Shown: in pieces, positions 24,780 to 37,100 of the stretch
Layout: each line of letters begins with the position of its first letter
How positions within the stretch are numbered: the first letter of the stretch is position 1
Origin: Euleptes europaea
Taxonomy: Eukaryota > Chordata > Lepidosauria > Squamata > Sphaerodactylidae
DNA: 64,000 bases
Assembly (NCBI RefSeq): GCF_029931775.1
Contig: NC_079312.1
Location: 58,966,333 to 59,030,332, forward strand
Reading direction: 5' to 3'
Translations under genes and position numbers: made by a program
The notes under the pieces: model-generated
Seen by the model: the letters and a program-made list of their open reading frames with translations, nothing else
The model's database searches: none
What the model was told of the DNA's origin: nothing

Positions 24780-24875
24780 TGTGTGTGTGTGTGTAAAGTG
24801 CCTTCAAGTCACAGCTGACGTTTGGGTTTTTCATGGCAAGAGACTAACAGAGTTGGTTTGCCAGTGCCTTCCTCA
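24780..24875 (-). repeat. 5S-type SINE tail fragment
   Basis: A TG-rich start, AAAGTGCCTTCAAGTCACAGC, TTTTTCATGGCAAGAGACTA and GGTTTGCCAGTGCCTTCCTC identify the tail half of the same SINE family as at 3.4 and 10.0 kb. The 5S head is missing. Confidence 0.7.
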
Positions 24876-25149
24876 CTTGCAGTTTTAGAGACAAGAAACA
24901 GAGGAGATGGGAATATTTCTGGTGTTGGTCATGTATTTGGTGCGGGGAGCAGAAGCTTGTGTACCCAGTGCCCAGTGGTGGAAGTTAACTTGATTTTGGT
25001 ATCCTGGGAGAAGCTTTAGAGAAAAAGAAATTGAGGAGATGGGAATATTTCTATCTTTAGCCATTTTTTTTTTACTCTGTGCATTTCTACATGGGAGAGG
25101 ATATAAATCTGGTTCCCCAAATATGGAAAGTGAGGTGATTCTGCTGTCC

Positions 25150-25435
25150 TGGTTGAGTGGTTGAGTGGTGGTTTGGAGCAGTGGACTCTGATCTGTAGAA
25201 CCGGGTTTGATTCCCTACTCCTCCACATGAGCGGCGGAGGTTAATCTGGTGAACTGGATTTGTTTCCCCACTCCTCCACACGAAGCCAGCTGGGTGACCT
25301 TGGGCTAGTCACATTCTCAGCCTCACCCACCTCACAGGGTGTCTGTTGTGGGGAGGGGGAGGGAAGGTGATTGTAAGCCGGTTTGATTCTCCCTTAAGTG
25401 GTAGAGAAAGTCGGCATATAAAAAAAAAACTCTTC
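25150..25435 (+). repeat. tRNA-derived SINE, 'ccgggtttgattcccc' family
   Basis: Box A-like TTGAGTGGTGG and box B-like GGGTTTGATTCCC are followed by CTCCACATGAGCGGCGGAGG, GTGACCTTGGGCTAGTCACA, and a tail GTAGAGAAAGTCGGCATATA with A-run and CTTCTTC. Full-length relatives lie at 31.4, 40.4, 43.2 and 47.0 kb. Confidence 0.8.
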
Positions 25436-25544
25436 TTCAACCAAACAAAGCTTCCATATTTTCAGGCCAGAGTAGCCAAGAAGCCAGTATTTAGAGTAGA
25501 TTGTGAGATGCGATTGGAGACTCATACTGAGTCTCCAGTATATG

Positions 25545-26577
25545 AGTGGTGTGGTTGTTAGAGTATTGGTGCAAGATTGGGGAGCCAGGGTTCCGGTGCC
25601 CACTTAGCTATGAAGCGCACTAACCTTCAGCCTAACCTTCCTCACAGGGTTGTTTGGAGGAAAAGAGGGTGGGGAAAGTATTTCCCTTCATACACAAATG
25701 AAATATTTTCTCTAATTGTCTCAGTGAAGGAGTTTGTGACATCTTTCCTTTCCTCTTACAGAATCCTCTTTCTTTAACGAAGATTCAGACTGAGTAAAGA
25801 TGTATATATATTTAAAACTACATGACAAATTGTTGATGGCATATGGTTTTTGGAACTCTAAATAACTTAATATTGAAATAATTTAACATACATTACTAAT
25901 TATGGGACTGGACCAGATCAAGCCCCATGCCCCCCCCCCCCCATTCGGGAAAATTAGAAGTCTACACCCTTGATTATAGCCAATTTGCTTTTCACAACAG
26001 CAGGATGACAGTGCCAATTCTCCCTTCCTATACAATGTTTCAGTAAGTGGCGTTTATCATACAGCTGGAACTTTCCCCTAGTAGTTACCCCTGCCTCTTT
26101 TTCTGAGGGGGCTTAGTTCTCCTCTGTGCATGTGAGGTGACCCAACCCCTTTTAGGAAGTTTTTCCTCCTTGTCCTTTGGTATGCTTTCCTCAAACAAGT
26201 TGATTTCTTTAGCCCCTTACCTCCTACTGAGGAGGGACTCTTCTGGGACTAATCATAAGGTGTGTGTGTGGGGTGGGGGGCTGGCTCCCCATAAAACCTG
26301 AATTATCTAATCCCCCCAAGACTTGCATTACTGATTTTGAGGACTCCAGGTTGGGATATTAAAAAACTGTCTGTCTTCCCCCCTTCAATAGCTTGGCCTA
26401 ATGAAGACAGAACATATAATGAAATCATATGTTTTAAGTGTAACCTGGCAAAGAATGTTTTGGTATATTGTATTGTGTTGTATATTTTATAGATTTGAAA
26501 ATAAAACTTTGAATTAAAAAAAACAGCTTGGTCAAATGGAGAAAGCCCCCCACCCACTTCTCAACTCATCTATTATA
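25545..26577. other. Intergenic stretch with a degraded SINE fragment
   Basis: An old tRNA-SINE piece is visible at about 25545-25665 (GGTGTGGTTGTTAGAGTATTGG, CTAACCTTCCTCACAGGGTT). The remainder to 26577 holds no recognised gene or element. Confidence 0.45.
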
Positions 26578-26693
26578 CTTAGAATTATAGAGTTGGAAGG
26601 GACCACCAGGGTCATCTAGTCCAACCCCCTGCACAATGCAGGAAATTCACAACTCCACACTCCCAGCGACCCCTTCTCCATGCCCAGAAGATG

Positions 26694-26736
<43 letters not shown>

Positions 26737-27505
26737 CTCCAGGATCCCTGGCCAATGTGGCCTGGAGGAAAGTTTCTTCCTGAACCCAAAGAAGTGGCGA
26801 TTGGCATTACCTTGGACATATAAGAAAGGGCCACAAGAGTCAAACACTGACATACCGGTAACCCTTCCTGCCCTCCCTCATGAGCTGCCTAAGTTCACAG
26901 AATCAACATTGCTGACAGATGGCCATCTAGCCTCTACTTAAAAACCTCCAAAGAAGGAGAGCCCACCACCTCCTGAGAAAGCCTGTTCCACTGAAAAACC
27001 GTTCTAATGGTCAGAAAATTCTTCCTAATGTTAAGCCAGAAACTCTTTTGATTTAATTTCAACCTGGTCTGACTTTCTGGGGCAACAGAAAACAATTCAG
27101 CACCATCCTCTATGTGACAGCCCTTCAAATACTTGAAGATGGTTATCATATCACCTCTCAGTCTCCTCTCCAGACTGAACATACCCAGCTCCTTAAACCT
27201 TTCCTCATATGACCTGGTCTCCAGACCCCTCACCATCTTCATTGCCCTCCTCTGGAGACGTTTCAGCTTGTCTATATCCTTCTTAAATTGTGTTGCCCAA
27301 AACTGAACGCAATTCTCTAGGTGAGGTCTAACTAGAGCAGAATAAAGCGATACCATCACTTCGCTTGATCTGGACGCTATACTTCTGTGGATACAGCCTA
27401 AAGTATCATTTCCCTTTTTAACTACCACATCACACTGCTGACTCATGTTTAGTGCATGGTCTGCTAAGACCCCTAGATCTTTTTCACACATACTACTTGA
27501 CTACC
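26578..27505 (-). mobile_element. CR1 LINE 3' fragment
   Basis: A long open stretch at 26934-27491 (minus strand) encodes the C-terminal part of the CR1 reverse transcriptase: [57 protein letters not shown], and FSLERRLRGDMITIFKYLKG. The 3' UTR follows and ends with TCCAACTCTATAATTCTA at 26580. A 38-nt A run interrupts the UTR at 26696-26733. It is 5'-truncated, as is normal for CR1. Confidence 0.9.
26696..26733 (+). repeat. Poly(A) run inside CR1 3' region
   Basis: Thirty-eight uninterrupted A residues replace what is a short A-rich spot in related CR1 copies. It is probably a local expansion or an assembly-sensitive homopolymer. Confidence 0.9.
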
Positions 27506-27843
27506 TTCCTCCATGGACGCAACTCAAGCCTTTTATGGCAGGGCACAGAGATGTGCATATTTTTTTAAGGCAAACAGCTTCCCATTCACTTTAGACCTAT
27601 GAAACAGAATAATATTTCTGTCAATTAAAATAAACATGAATCTGCAACTCAAGTCAACACCTTGCTTTCCAAGATCTGATTTTAAAATTCCAACCCAAGA
27701 GAGGATTTTTTAAAAAGTAGATGTTCCCATAGGAATCCAAGTTGATTTTCTGCCTTTTCTTTGTGACAGATTTTCATGCAGTCATAGGATACTGTAGGAA
27801 AAACTACAGTCAAGTGGCAGAGCTGAATGGAAAATCTGTATAT

Positions 27844-28173
27844 TTTATTGACTGAAAAAGCACATCCCCAAACAACAAATGAAATATATACAATATCTAG
27901 AAGGGTTTTTTCCTTGGCAGGAATTGTGGTGCCGGAAGCAGGTTCAGAGGACTAGAAGATCTTTTGCCTCCAATGTCCTCATTCACAGTTCCTCCAGAAT
28001 TTGATCAAACTTCTACAGACTAAATGTCCAGTCCTCCCCAGTTATTCAAACACTTGATAGGTAGCTTCTGTCTTCAGTAAATTCACAGTGGTGGAGAATC
28101 TCATGTTATTCACTTTTACCAACAAAAACAGTTCAGTCAGTCATCTCAAAATGTGCTGGAGTATTTTCTCTGC
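27844..28173 (-). other. SLC26A6: SLC26A6 3' UTR with poly(A) signal
   Basis: About 330 nt follow the TAA stop at 28174-28176 to an AATAAA hexamer at 27844-27849 (minus strand). No repeat is recognised in this stretch, which fits a real UTR in an otherwise repeat-dense area. Use of the signal is inferred. Confidence 0.6.
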
Positions 28174-28197
28174 TTACAAGTTAGTGTTGCGCATGAC
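28174..28197 (-). other. SLC26A6: 24-nt terminal coding exon carrying the PDZ-ligand-like C-terminus
   Basis: This tiny last coding segment encodes Val-Met-Arg-Asn-Thr-Asn-Leu-stop after a TTCTTAG acceptor. It joins in phase 0 with the ACA codon that ends exon 19 at 30348. The final Thr-Asn-Leu fits a class I PDZ ligand and sits where human SLC26A6 has Thr-Arg-Leu, known to bind NHERF-type scaffolds. The exon was chosen because it sits 130 nt beyond exon 19's neighbours in the expected order and gives this motif; no transcript evidence is available. Confidence 0.7.
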
Positions 28198-31100
28198 CTA
28201 AGAAGAGAAAGACAATGGGTTCTGGTTTCTTCTGAAAGTACTTCACATTAATTGAACATCTCTTTGATTACCTGTTCACCATCCAAAGAGCACATTATAT
28301 CTTACAGGTTGGCTATAGAGTTCTCCAGAGCATGTTTAGTAATGATCTTCATTAAGCCCATCAGAGGAAATGCCAAGACTCACCCAAAGTACATGTCTTA
28401 AACTGGATAGGTCCCTTCTGTTCATAGTGTTCTCTGTGTATCACAACCCTAATTGTTTGCTGCTGTGGGGAAAAATGAAACCTACACATTCTTATGGTTT
28501 GAATAAAAACCCCAATAGGTTAATTTTATGTCAGGCTTTTATTCGGTAGTTTTATCAAATTTAGCAGTGCAGTTGGATCTTATAGAAAAATTGGGGTATT
28601 GTCATTAAGATTCGGGGAGTATTAGTTTCTGATTGTTGCTGCTTTTACTGCTGATGTATTTGGTTTTGTTGGAGGGAAGGTTGCATGGTATAGCCTGATC
28701 TTGTCGGATCTCAGAAGCAAAGCAGGGTCCATGCTTGGAAGGGAGACCACCAAGGAAGACTCTGCATAGGAAGGCAATGGCAAACCACCTCTGCTTCTCA
28801 CTTGCCTTGAAAGCCCCTTACTGGGGTTGTCATAGGTTGGCTGCGACTTGATCGCACTTTACACACAAATTTGGTTTAATTTTTTTTAGTTGAACCACTG
28901 TGGTGTACTTGTTAGTGGTTGGAGCAGGGGTTGCTAACATGGCAACACCTTTCCTGGTACCCACCAAATGTTTTTAGAAAGTGGGTGAGCCCACATGAGG
29001 CTCTTGCACAGCAAGGCTTCTGTTTGGTTTCTAGAGATCTGATGGCAGTGAAGATTAAAATAATGTTGTTTCAGCAGCAGCTACCACAGTTTTCTTTTTA
29101 TTTTCTCTTTCTCTCTCCTCTTTCCCATTGTATTTCTAATTATCCCTCATCTCCCTTTCACTTGGGCTTCCTCTGTGTGTGTGGCTCTGCCTCATATGAC
29201 AGCCATTTTGTGGATCGCTCCACCTCCCATGGCAGCCATTGTATGATTGTGCCGGTGTCAGAATTCCAAATGTGTCCACAGGCACAAAAAGCTTGGGAAC
29301 CCCTGGGTTAGAGTGTTGGTCTAGGATCCAAGAGATACATATTCAAACCCCCACTCTGCTGGGAAGCTTGTGTGATACCATGGGCCTGTCACACTCTCTC
29401 AGCCTAACCTACCTCACAGGAGGTTATAAGGATAAAATGGAAGTGAAGAACCATGCATGCCCCTCCACAAGCAATTTTGAAGGAACGGTGGGGTAAAAAT
29501 ATACTAGATAACTTGGCTATATTTATTTTCATAAGCTATTCTGTTTTTATGATGTAAGCTACCCTGAGTACCTTGTAGAATGGCTGAATGCATGTTTAAC
29601 ATAAATAAACAGATGACTAGATACTGGCATAGCAGTCTTTACACAAACTCTATAAGGCAGGAAGTGGGAAAAAGCTGAGAATTAGTAGCCGGAGATTTTG
29701 GGGATGGAACCTGTGGAGGGCAGGATTTGGGGAGGGGAGGGATTTCAATACCATAGAGTCCAATTGGAAAAGCAGCCATTTTCTCTAGGTAGGGTTGCCA
29801 ACTGCCAGGTAGTAGCAGGAGATCTCCTGCTAATACAACTGATCTCCAGCCTATAGAGATCAATTCACCTGGAGAAAAACGCCGCTTTGGCAATTGGACT
29901 CTATAGCACTGAAGTCTCTCCCCTCCCCAAACTCCACCCTCATCAGGCTCTGCTCCAAAAATCTCCTGCCGGTGGCGAAGAGGGACCTGGCAACCCTGTC
30001 TTTAGGGAAACTGATCTCTGTCGCCTGGAGATCAAGTGTAATAGCAGGAGATCTCCAGCCACCACCTGGAGGTTGGCAACAGTACACAAAATAGGGGATG
30101 CCCATTTCAGGCTGGAATATGGAGAGTGTGCTGAACATACAATGCAGAGTTTAGAAGAGTGCAGCTCTAGTTAGGACTGCACTATAACAGATCCTTGTGA
30201 TGGAATAAAGAGATTCACTGAACCCATTATCGAGGAACAAGATGTGACTAATGAGATTTGAAAATGGATGTCTGGCTTGGAAATAACTACAAGTAACTCC
30301 TAGATGTATGTATGAGATTTGAGAGATTATTCAGGCAGACTGCTTACTGTGGCAGTTTGTGGCAAATTTTCTCCCTGGTTCCTTGTGACATAGGTAACAG
30401 CATCATTCACTGTTGCAAAAAGGTGGTTCTTGGTGATGGTTTCACTGAAGAAGTTGCCTCTTTCCAGCTCTGTAATGACTGAAACTGTGGAGAGAAGAAT
30501 AAGGCATAGCCATGGACAGGTGTATTTGCAGGTGCTGATTGACATGACCACTTTGAGTACCCACCCCCCAGCTAGGGAAACTGAAGAGGGCCAAAATCCA
30601 ACTATCAACTACATTTCCTCTGACCTAAGGAGTTTTGTTGCTGGATAAGACAAAGGATTTTTCTCATTCACTTTTCCGTCTCTGGCAGTGGACAACCAGA
30701 TGCCTCTAAGAGCTCAGAAGCAGGGCAGGTTATAATAGACATGAATGAAGCAGATCTCTAGTCTAATCTCCTCAAACAGACGTGTCAGTTAAGTTGGAGG
30801 AAATCTTAGGTTGGAAGAAAGATTTCAGACTTGGCTGGTAGTAGGGTTGCCAAGCTCCAGCTACTAGCTGGAGATCTCCTGCTATTATAGCTGATCTCTA
30901 GCTGATAGAGTTCAATTCCCCTGGAGAAAATGGCCGCTTTGGTAATTGGACTCTATGACATTGTTCCTCCCCTGCCCAAACCCCACCCTTCTCAGGCTCC
31001 ACCCCCAAAACATCCCGCCAGTGGCGAAGAGGGACCTGGCAACCCTAGCTGGTAGAGGGGTAGGATGGTGGCAGTATCCACCCCACTGTCTTTAAACAGG

Positions 31101-34100
31101 ATTTATGTTCATGCATCTCCAGGCTTGGTAAAATAACAGATAATGCTATTGTGTGTGAAAAAGAGGAGGGCCAGTTTGAAAGTAAACCAGCAGGAAGAAC
31201 CAGGCAATAAGTCCAAAGGCAGATCGATGTCATTGAGGCAATGAACATTTTCAGGTGATGGCTTGTTTACTGCAGCTTGGTTGAACATGACTTTCCAGGC
31301 CTCCTTACCAGGGCAACCCACAAGATAGACGTCTACTTCAATCTCCCGGAAATCTCTAAATAGCTGCCAAAGATAAGAAGAAGAGTTGGTTTTTATACTC
31401 TGCCTTTTCTCTACCTTTAAGAAGTCTCAAAGCAGCTTACGATCGCCTTCCCTTCCCCTCCCCACAACAGGCACCTGGTAAGGTAGGTGGGGCTGAGAGT
31501 TTGGAGAAAACTATGGCTGGCCCAAGGTCACCCAGCAGGCTTCATGTGGAGGAGTGGGGAATCAAACCCAGTTCTCCATATTAGAGTCCATTGCTCTTAA
31601 CCACTACACCATGCTGGCTCCGAGACAGCTGAGACAAGAAACTGCAGAAATATAAACAGTTTTCTTGCCTATTCAGTCAGGGGAAAATGTGGGTATTGTG
31701 GGACAATTATCTTCACATTCCCATGGACTCTTTGATCATCTGTTCTTTGAAACCAGCCGTTACCTTTGTAGGTGATGTTCAGATACCTGTCTATCATATT
31801 TTTATCTTGCTCTTCCTTCATGGAGCTCAGGGAGCATAATTTTATTCTCATAACAACCCTGTGAGTTAAGTTATGAGGATAGAGTGTGACTGGCCCAAAG
31901 TTATCCTGTGAGCTTCGTGGATGAGCAAGGATGTGAACCTTGGCCTAATTCTAAGCCCAACCATTGTATCACACTGACTCTCTATTTCTGCAGGGGAAAG
32001 ATGCCATGTTCATATCTGACTATCGTGGCTCAACAAAGAATGAGAACATCAGTGATTTCCATTATAGATGAAGTTAAAGAGTGGGATTTAGCAGACAGAT
32101 GGAGCCAATGGGAGGGCTCAAATAGCCAAGACAGCCATTACTATGGGGTCACAATTGCAAAGTAATCTAGATCCTTCTTGGAAACCTTGGTCATCTAGCT
32201 GGCAATATTGCTGATACAACATTGAGCTGTGGGCATCTGAAAGCTTTTCCTCTATAAAGCTCGGTCACTGACAAATTGATAACTTTTGCTATCGATTTCA
32301 TGACAGAGTTGCTCTTTCCCTCTTGTTGCCTCTTACATTTTTTAAGGTCTTTATACAGACAGTATCTACAAAGTTGACAGAAGTGAAGTCAAGGATGAGA
32401 GAGTGAAGAGGAGGCTTTTCAAGCCCCAGAGACTCCAAGGTGGGTTTGTAACAAGGTTGTGGATGGGTGTTGATTTGGGGCTCCAAATCCTGCACATCTC
32501 CATTAGGCTCAGCCAATATTATGTCACCGCCTTTCCGATTATCATCTGACTCCTGTGAAAAAGGGAAAATTAGAATTACCAAACTTTAAGGTTGAAATGA
32601 GAAAATTGAAATAGTTCAAGACTTTCTATTCCTTGGCTCTATCATCACCCAAAAGAGAGACTGCAGCCAAGAAATAAGAAGGAAATTGAGACTGGGAAGG
32701 GCAGCCATAAAGGAGCTAGAAAAGATTCTTAAGTGTAAAGATGTGTCACTGGCAACCCAGATCAAGTTAATTCATGCCATAGTATTCCCTATTACTATGT
32801 ATGGGTGTGAAAGCTGGACAATGAAGAAAGCTGATTGGAAGAAAGTAGATTCCTTTGAAATGTGTTGAAAAAAAGTGTTACGGATACCCTGGACCACCAA
32901 AAAAACAAATCAGTGGGTTATTGATCAAATCAAGCCTGAACTGACCCTAGAAGCGAAAATGACTAAACTGAGGCTATCGTACTTTGGTCACATTATGAGA
33001 AGGCGAGAGTCACTGGAAAAGACAATCATGCTAGGAAAAGTTGAAGGCAGCAGGAAAAGAGGAAGATCCAACAACAGTGGGTTGGCTCTCTAAAGGAAGC
33101 CATGGCCCTCAGTTTTCAAGATCTGAGCAAGGCTGTTAATGATAGGACGTTTTGGAGGACATTGATTCATAGGGTCACTAACGAGTCGGAAGCAACTTGA
33201 CAGCACTTAACACATACACACAGCATGTGACAGTTTACTGATCAGAGGGTATTCCTCTCTGCTCCTGTGATGTCCCAGGAAATAGACAGCGGGCTGGAGC
33301 ACAGGCCCATTTCTTGTGGAAATTATGACTTATCTTAATTTTTCCTGTCAACTTACAAAATGAGAGGTTTTCACCTCAGTCTACTGTCCTGTAACTTGTA
33401 TTTTATTCCTGAGATGAGCAACATATTTGTCTGGTAAACAGCTACACAAGCTGTCCCTGCAATGATAGTGTCAGTATCTTCTCTGTGGAAGATGCAGAAA
33501 ATTGGACAAGACACACAGAAATGGACAATAGGAAGTCCAAACCAACTGTTCACCCTCTTTCCCTTTAGTCATGGCTGTTATAAGCAGATGTGGTATTTAA
33601 TGGTATGGAAAGTCTGAGTATTCCTACTCAAAGACAGCCAAGCGTTTTAGTGCCTGAGGCAAAAAATCAAATGGTGCAGGCCAGGATAAAACTATAATAA
33701 CCACCCTAATAATATTTGGGTATTACACCTTGATAGATGATTATATTGAATACCATGGTAATGTTGACTGCAGCTTCTGTTTTAGTGAACAAACTGATAA
33801 ATACCTGTGACTTTGTTTCCATGTCTATATCGACAAAGCCAAGATTGTTGTTCCCAGAGTCACATCCATTTATGGCTTCAGGAGCTGTTTTCTGTTACCA
33901 AAACAAGAACGTGACACAAGTTAAAAGGAACCCATGCTTGTTTTTCCACACGGCATTTTAAGAGCCACCAAATGGCAGGAGAGAGAAATACAGAAGTTTC
34001 CTCAGGGTTGATGTCAGGCATCACACCCTCTTGTGTCTTTTCTCTGACTGTCTTGCTAACAATGGGTGTGTATCTTGTGGCCCACTTCCACAAGTGTAAT

Positions 34101-37100
34101 TGCCCTTATGTTAGTGGAAGCATTTTTAAAAATCTGTGGTACACTGCTGTGCAAAGAAATTCTTTGCACAGCAAACAGCTAAATCTACGTATACAAGGCA
34201 TAATGCAAAGACTAACAATTGTGATCTAAGTTTGTGTTAGCATACCTGCTTCTTATTTAATCATGCACTTATACAACCATATGTGATTGCAGTACATGGT
34301 TAGAACTCATGCCGTGCCACCACCTGTCCAACAATCCTTCCATTAACAGAAGCTAAACTGGAGAGGAATTTTGCACACATTTTGTTGACTACACACCACT
34401 GTTTCAAAAGGTGTTTTCACACATGTCATTAAAAGACCTTTTTGCTTCTCTCCCCTGTAGTATAATGGATGATGCTTCTTATATTAACATTCACTTGTTC
34501 ACAAGCAGCACAGGAGACACTCAGAAGTGCTTTTAGCGTCATGCTCAAAAATCAAGATGATGACCTAGACTCATTTCTATGATTTTTAATGGAAAACAAC
34601 ATGTAGGAAACTCTCAAATGTTTATACCTCAGAGCAGGAGAGTTAATCTTTCTACGAAAAACTTACTATTTGCTATATTTTCATTATAGTCCGAATCAAA
34701 CCTTCCCTGGAATCTGTGGCCAGCAGAAAGATTATTTATATTTTATCTCATCCTACTATATTTCACAATGCTGAGCTGCGCAGAGTTGTAGAAAGTCTGT
34801 TTTGAGGTACATTCACATGCCACAGAAATTGTTTGAGCTACTGATGTACATATTATTTATCACTGATTTAGGGTTCACACTGCACTAGGCCCTCTACAGA
34901 ATAGGAGCCCCACATGGAAATGAATTGTATACCATTGCACAACACAGACATTGATTAAACTATTGTAAATTACTCTACATGGGGCTGCCTTTGAAGATGG
35001 TTTGAAAATGTCACTTGCTGCAAAATGAACAGCGAGGGACTTGTCAGGCAGAACATATAATACCAGCTCTGTCCTAGTTGCTTGTTTCAGATGCCTTTTG
35101 GTGGATGATTGATTCATTATATAATGGGGAGATAGAAAGATGGACAGATAGAAAGATAAACAACACGGATTGTGTCGAGCCCTTTTTAGTGTTTGGGGTT
35201 TTTTTTGTTTTTATTTGTTTGTTTCAGACATTTCTGGAATTTTTTAGAACTTCCATGACTTTAAACAATTTTGCTAAAAGAACTTTGCTAAAAGCAGTAT
35301 AAAATTTCCACAACTAAAAATAAAGCAAGACATGCAGGTCACAGATTGTGGACTCTGCATAGGTCTTAAATAAAAAAAGATGAAGGATAGAGAGGATGGA
35401 TAAAAACAATCGTTAGATGCTAAACAGAAGGATGCACCTTATTCTTCTTGTTTTCTTTCTTGGATTTCTTTTCTGCCTTCTTCAGAGCTTTCTTCTTCCT
35501 TTTAATGAGGTTATCCACATCAATACCACACTGCAAAAGAGACAGCGACTTAATACCCCAGAAGCTCTTGGCTTTTGAAAACCATAGTGATGTTCCCAGT
35601 CTGCTCCTTGAGCATGATATTAATGATACCAAGAGCCACAACCTAGAGTCCCCCTTCTTGCTTTGATATTTGGCCAAAATGCATATGACCTTGGGAATCA
35701 GTGACTGGATTTTCAGAGATGTAATCTGTCTATAAAAAGCACCCTCTGTTGAAGTCAATAAAGGTTATGAGGCTGAGGGTTTAACTCTTTGCTCCTGCAT
35801 TGTTTCCCTCAATGAAAATGTACTGATTGGAAATGCCCACCAAATGCCCACCACCACAGACATGCAGCATCACAATTTAGCCTTATGTCACTGCCCAGGT
35901 TCATATGACGAAAAACTGTACTGTTGGAAGATCATCAGTGCAGTTCAAAGACTGTTTCTCTATTTCTTCCAAATGGAATAAAACCCAATACATTTTAGAA
36001 GCCATGTCACAAAAAATGAAGGTTCTCAAGACACTTCAGGACCTTCTCACCTTCTTCTTTAGGGCCCCTGCGTACAGTTCAGCATTAGCAAAATAAACTG
36101 TAGCAGAGGAGCGAAAAATTGTCACACCTGGGATCTCTTCAGCCTGGAAACAAAATATAGAGAGTAGTTAGTGTGGTGCTTGCCTTAAACTGGGAGATCT
36201 GGCGATAAATACCCAATAACTCACAGGGCCTATTATGGGGGGCAGGACAGGAGTGCCACTTGGCACGAGACTCACATTCACAGATGGCCTCAAATTTAGA
36301 CTTTTGTCTAGGGATGTGCAACAAAAAAATTGTATTTGGGTTTATTGGACCCAATTTCTTTGGTAAACCACAAGATTGGGGAAGCAGGCTTGGGTCCAAA
36401 AACCAGCCACAAAGGTAGGAGGTCTGGAGGGTGATTTTTATCCCCCTTTAATTATATTAACAAGGAGGCAGTGGCTTTGCTTGGATTAGTCTTAGAGCAA
36501 TAACTTGAAATCTTATTGGAAAGTTTGAAAATATCTGCTAAAATTGTCCCATGAAGGGACCTTGGATGATAGGACTAGTGACTGAGTCAAAAAATGAAGC
36601 TGGGATGAGCTAAAGAATGAAAATGGTATGTCAGTGAGATATACTGAGGGTGACCATGTCTGGGGCCGTGTTGGAGGTTGTGCCCAGGAGCTTGTTTGAG
36701 AGACAAACTACACATTACAGCAGACATGGGTGCAGCCCCATGCATGCCCATGCCATTTTAGGGGGCAATTTTAGCCATTTTAAAATTGCTGCGAGGGGCT
36801 AATCCTGATTGGGTTGACGCTGCAGCAACACTATTATTTATTTAAAATTAATAGCCCACCCTCATTCCCAGCAAGCCAGGCTCAGGGCAGATAACCTTTA
36901 AAACACATAAAGAAACCACCTTTAAAACACTAGAAGCTCTTGTCCCTACCCACACTTTTTCATGTGCCAAAACAGGCATGTGAGGTTGTCTAGGAACTTG
37001 ACAAGAAGTGTGTATGTGCGTGTGTGTGTGGGGGGGGATGACAAGATTGCCTGGTGCCACCGCAGTGCCGGTCAGGCCCTTTTGGCAATTTTTAAATGGT

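Larger units (their letters stand above)
31309..36143 (-). other. SLC26A6: STAS-domain exon block of SLC26A6, including Lys-rich insertion
   Basis: Exons 14 to 18 encode the core of the cytosolic STAS domain. Exon 14 (36051-36143) has [20 protein letters not shown]. Exon 15 (35438-35530) is a 31-residue stretch with 17 Lys after CGIDVDNL. Exon 16 (33805-33891) is acidic/polar. Exon 17 (32337-32552) returns to conserved STAS sequence with [18 protein letters not shown]. Exon 18 (31309-31363) has [13 protein letters not shown]. Exons 15-17 cover the intervening sequence known to be variable and disordered in SLC26 STAS domains. In human SLC26A6 this region contributes to regulatory contacts. 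Confidence 0.85.
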
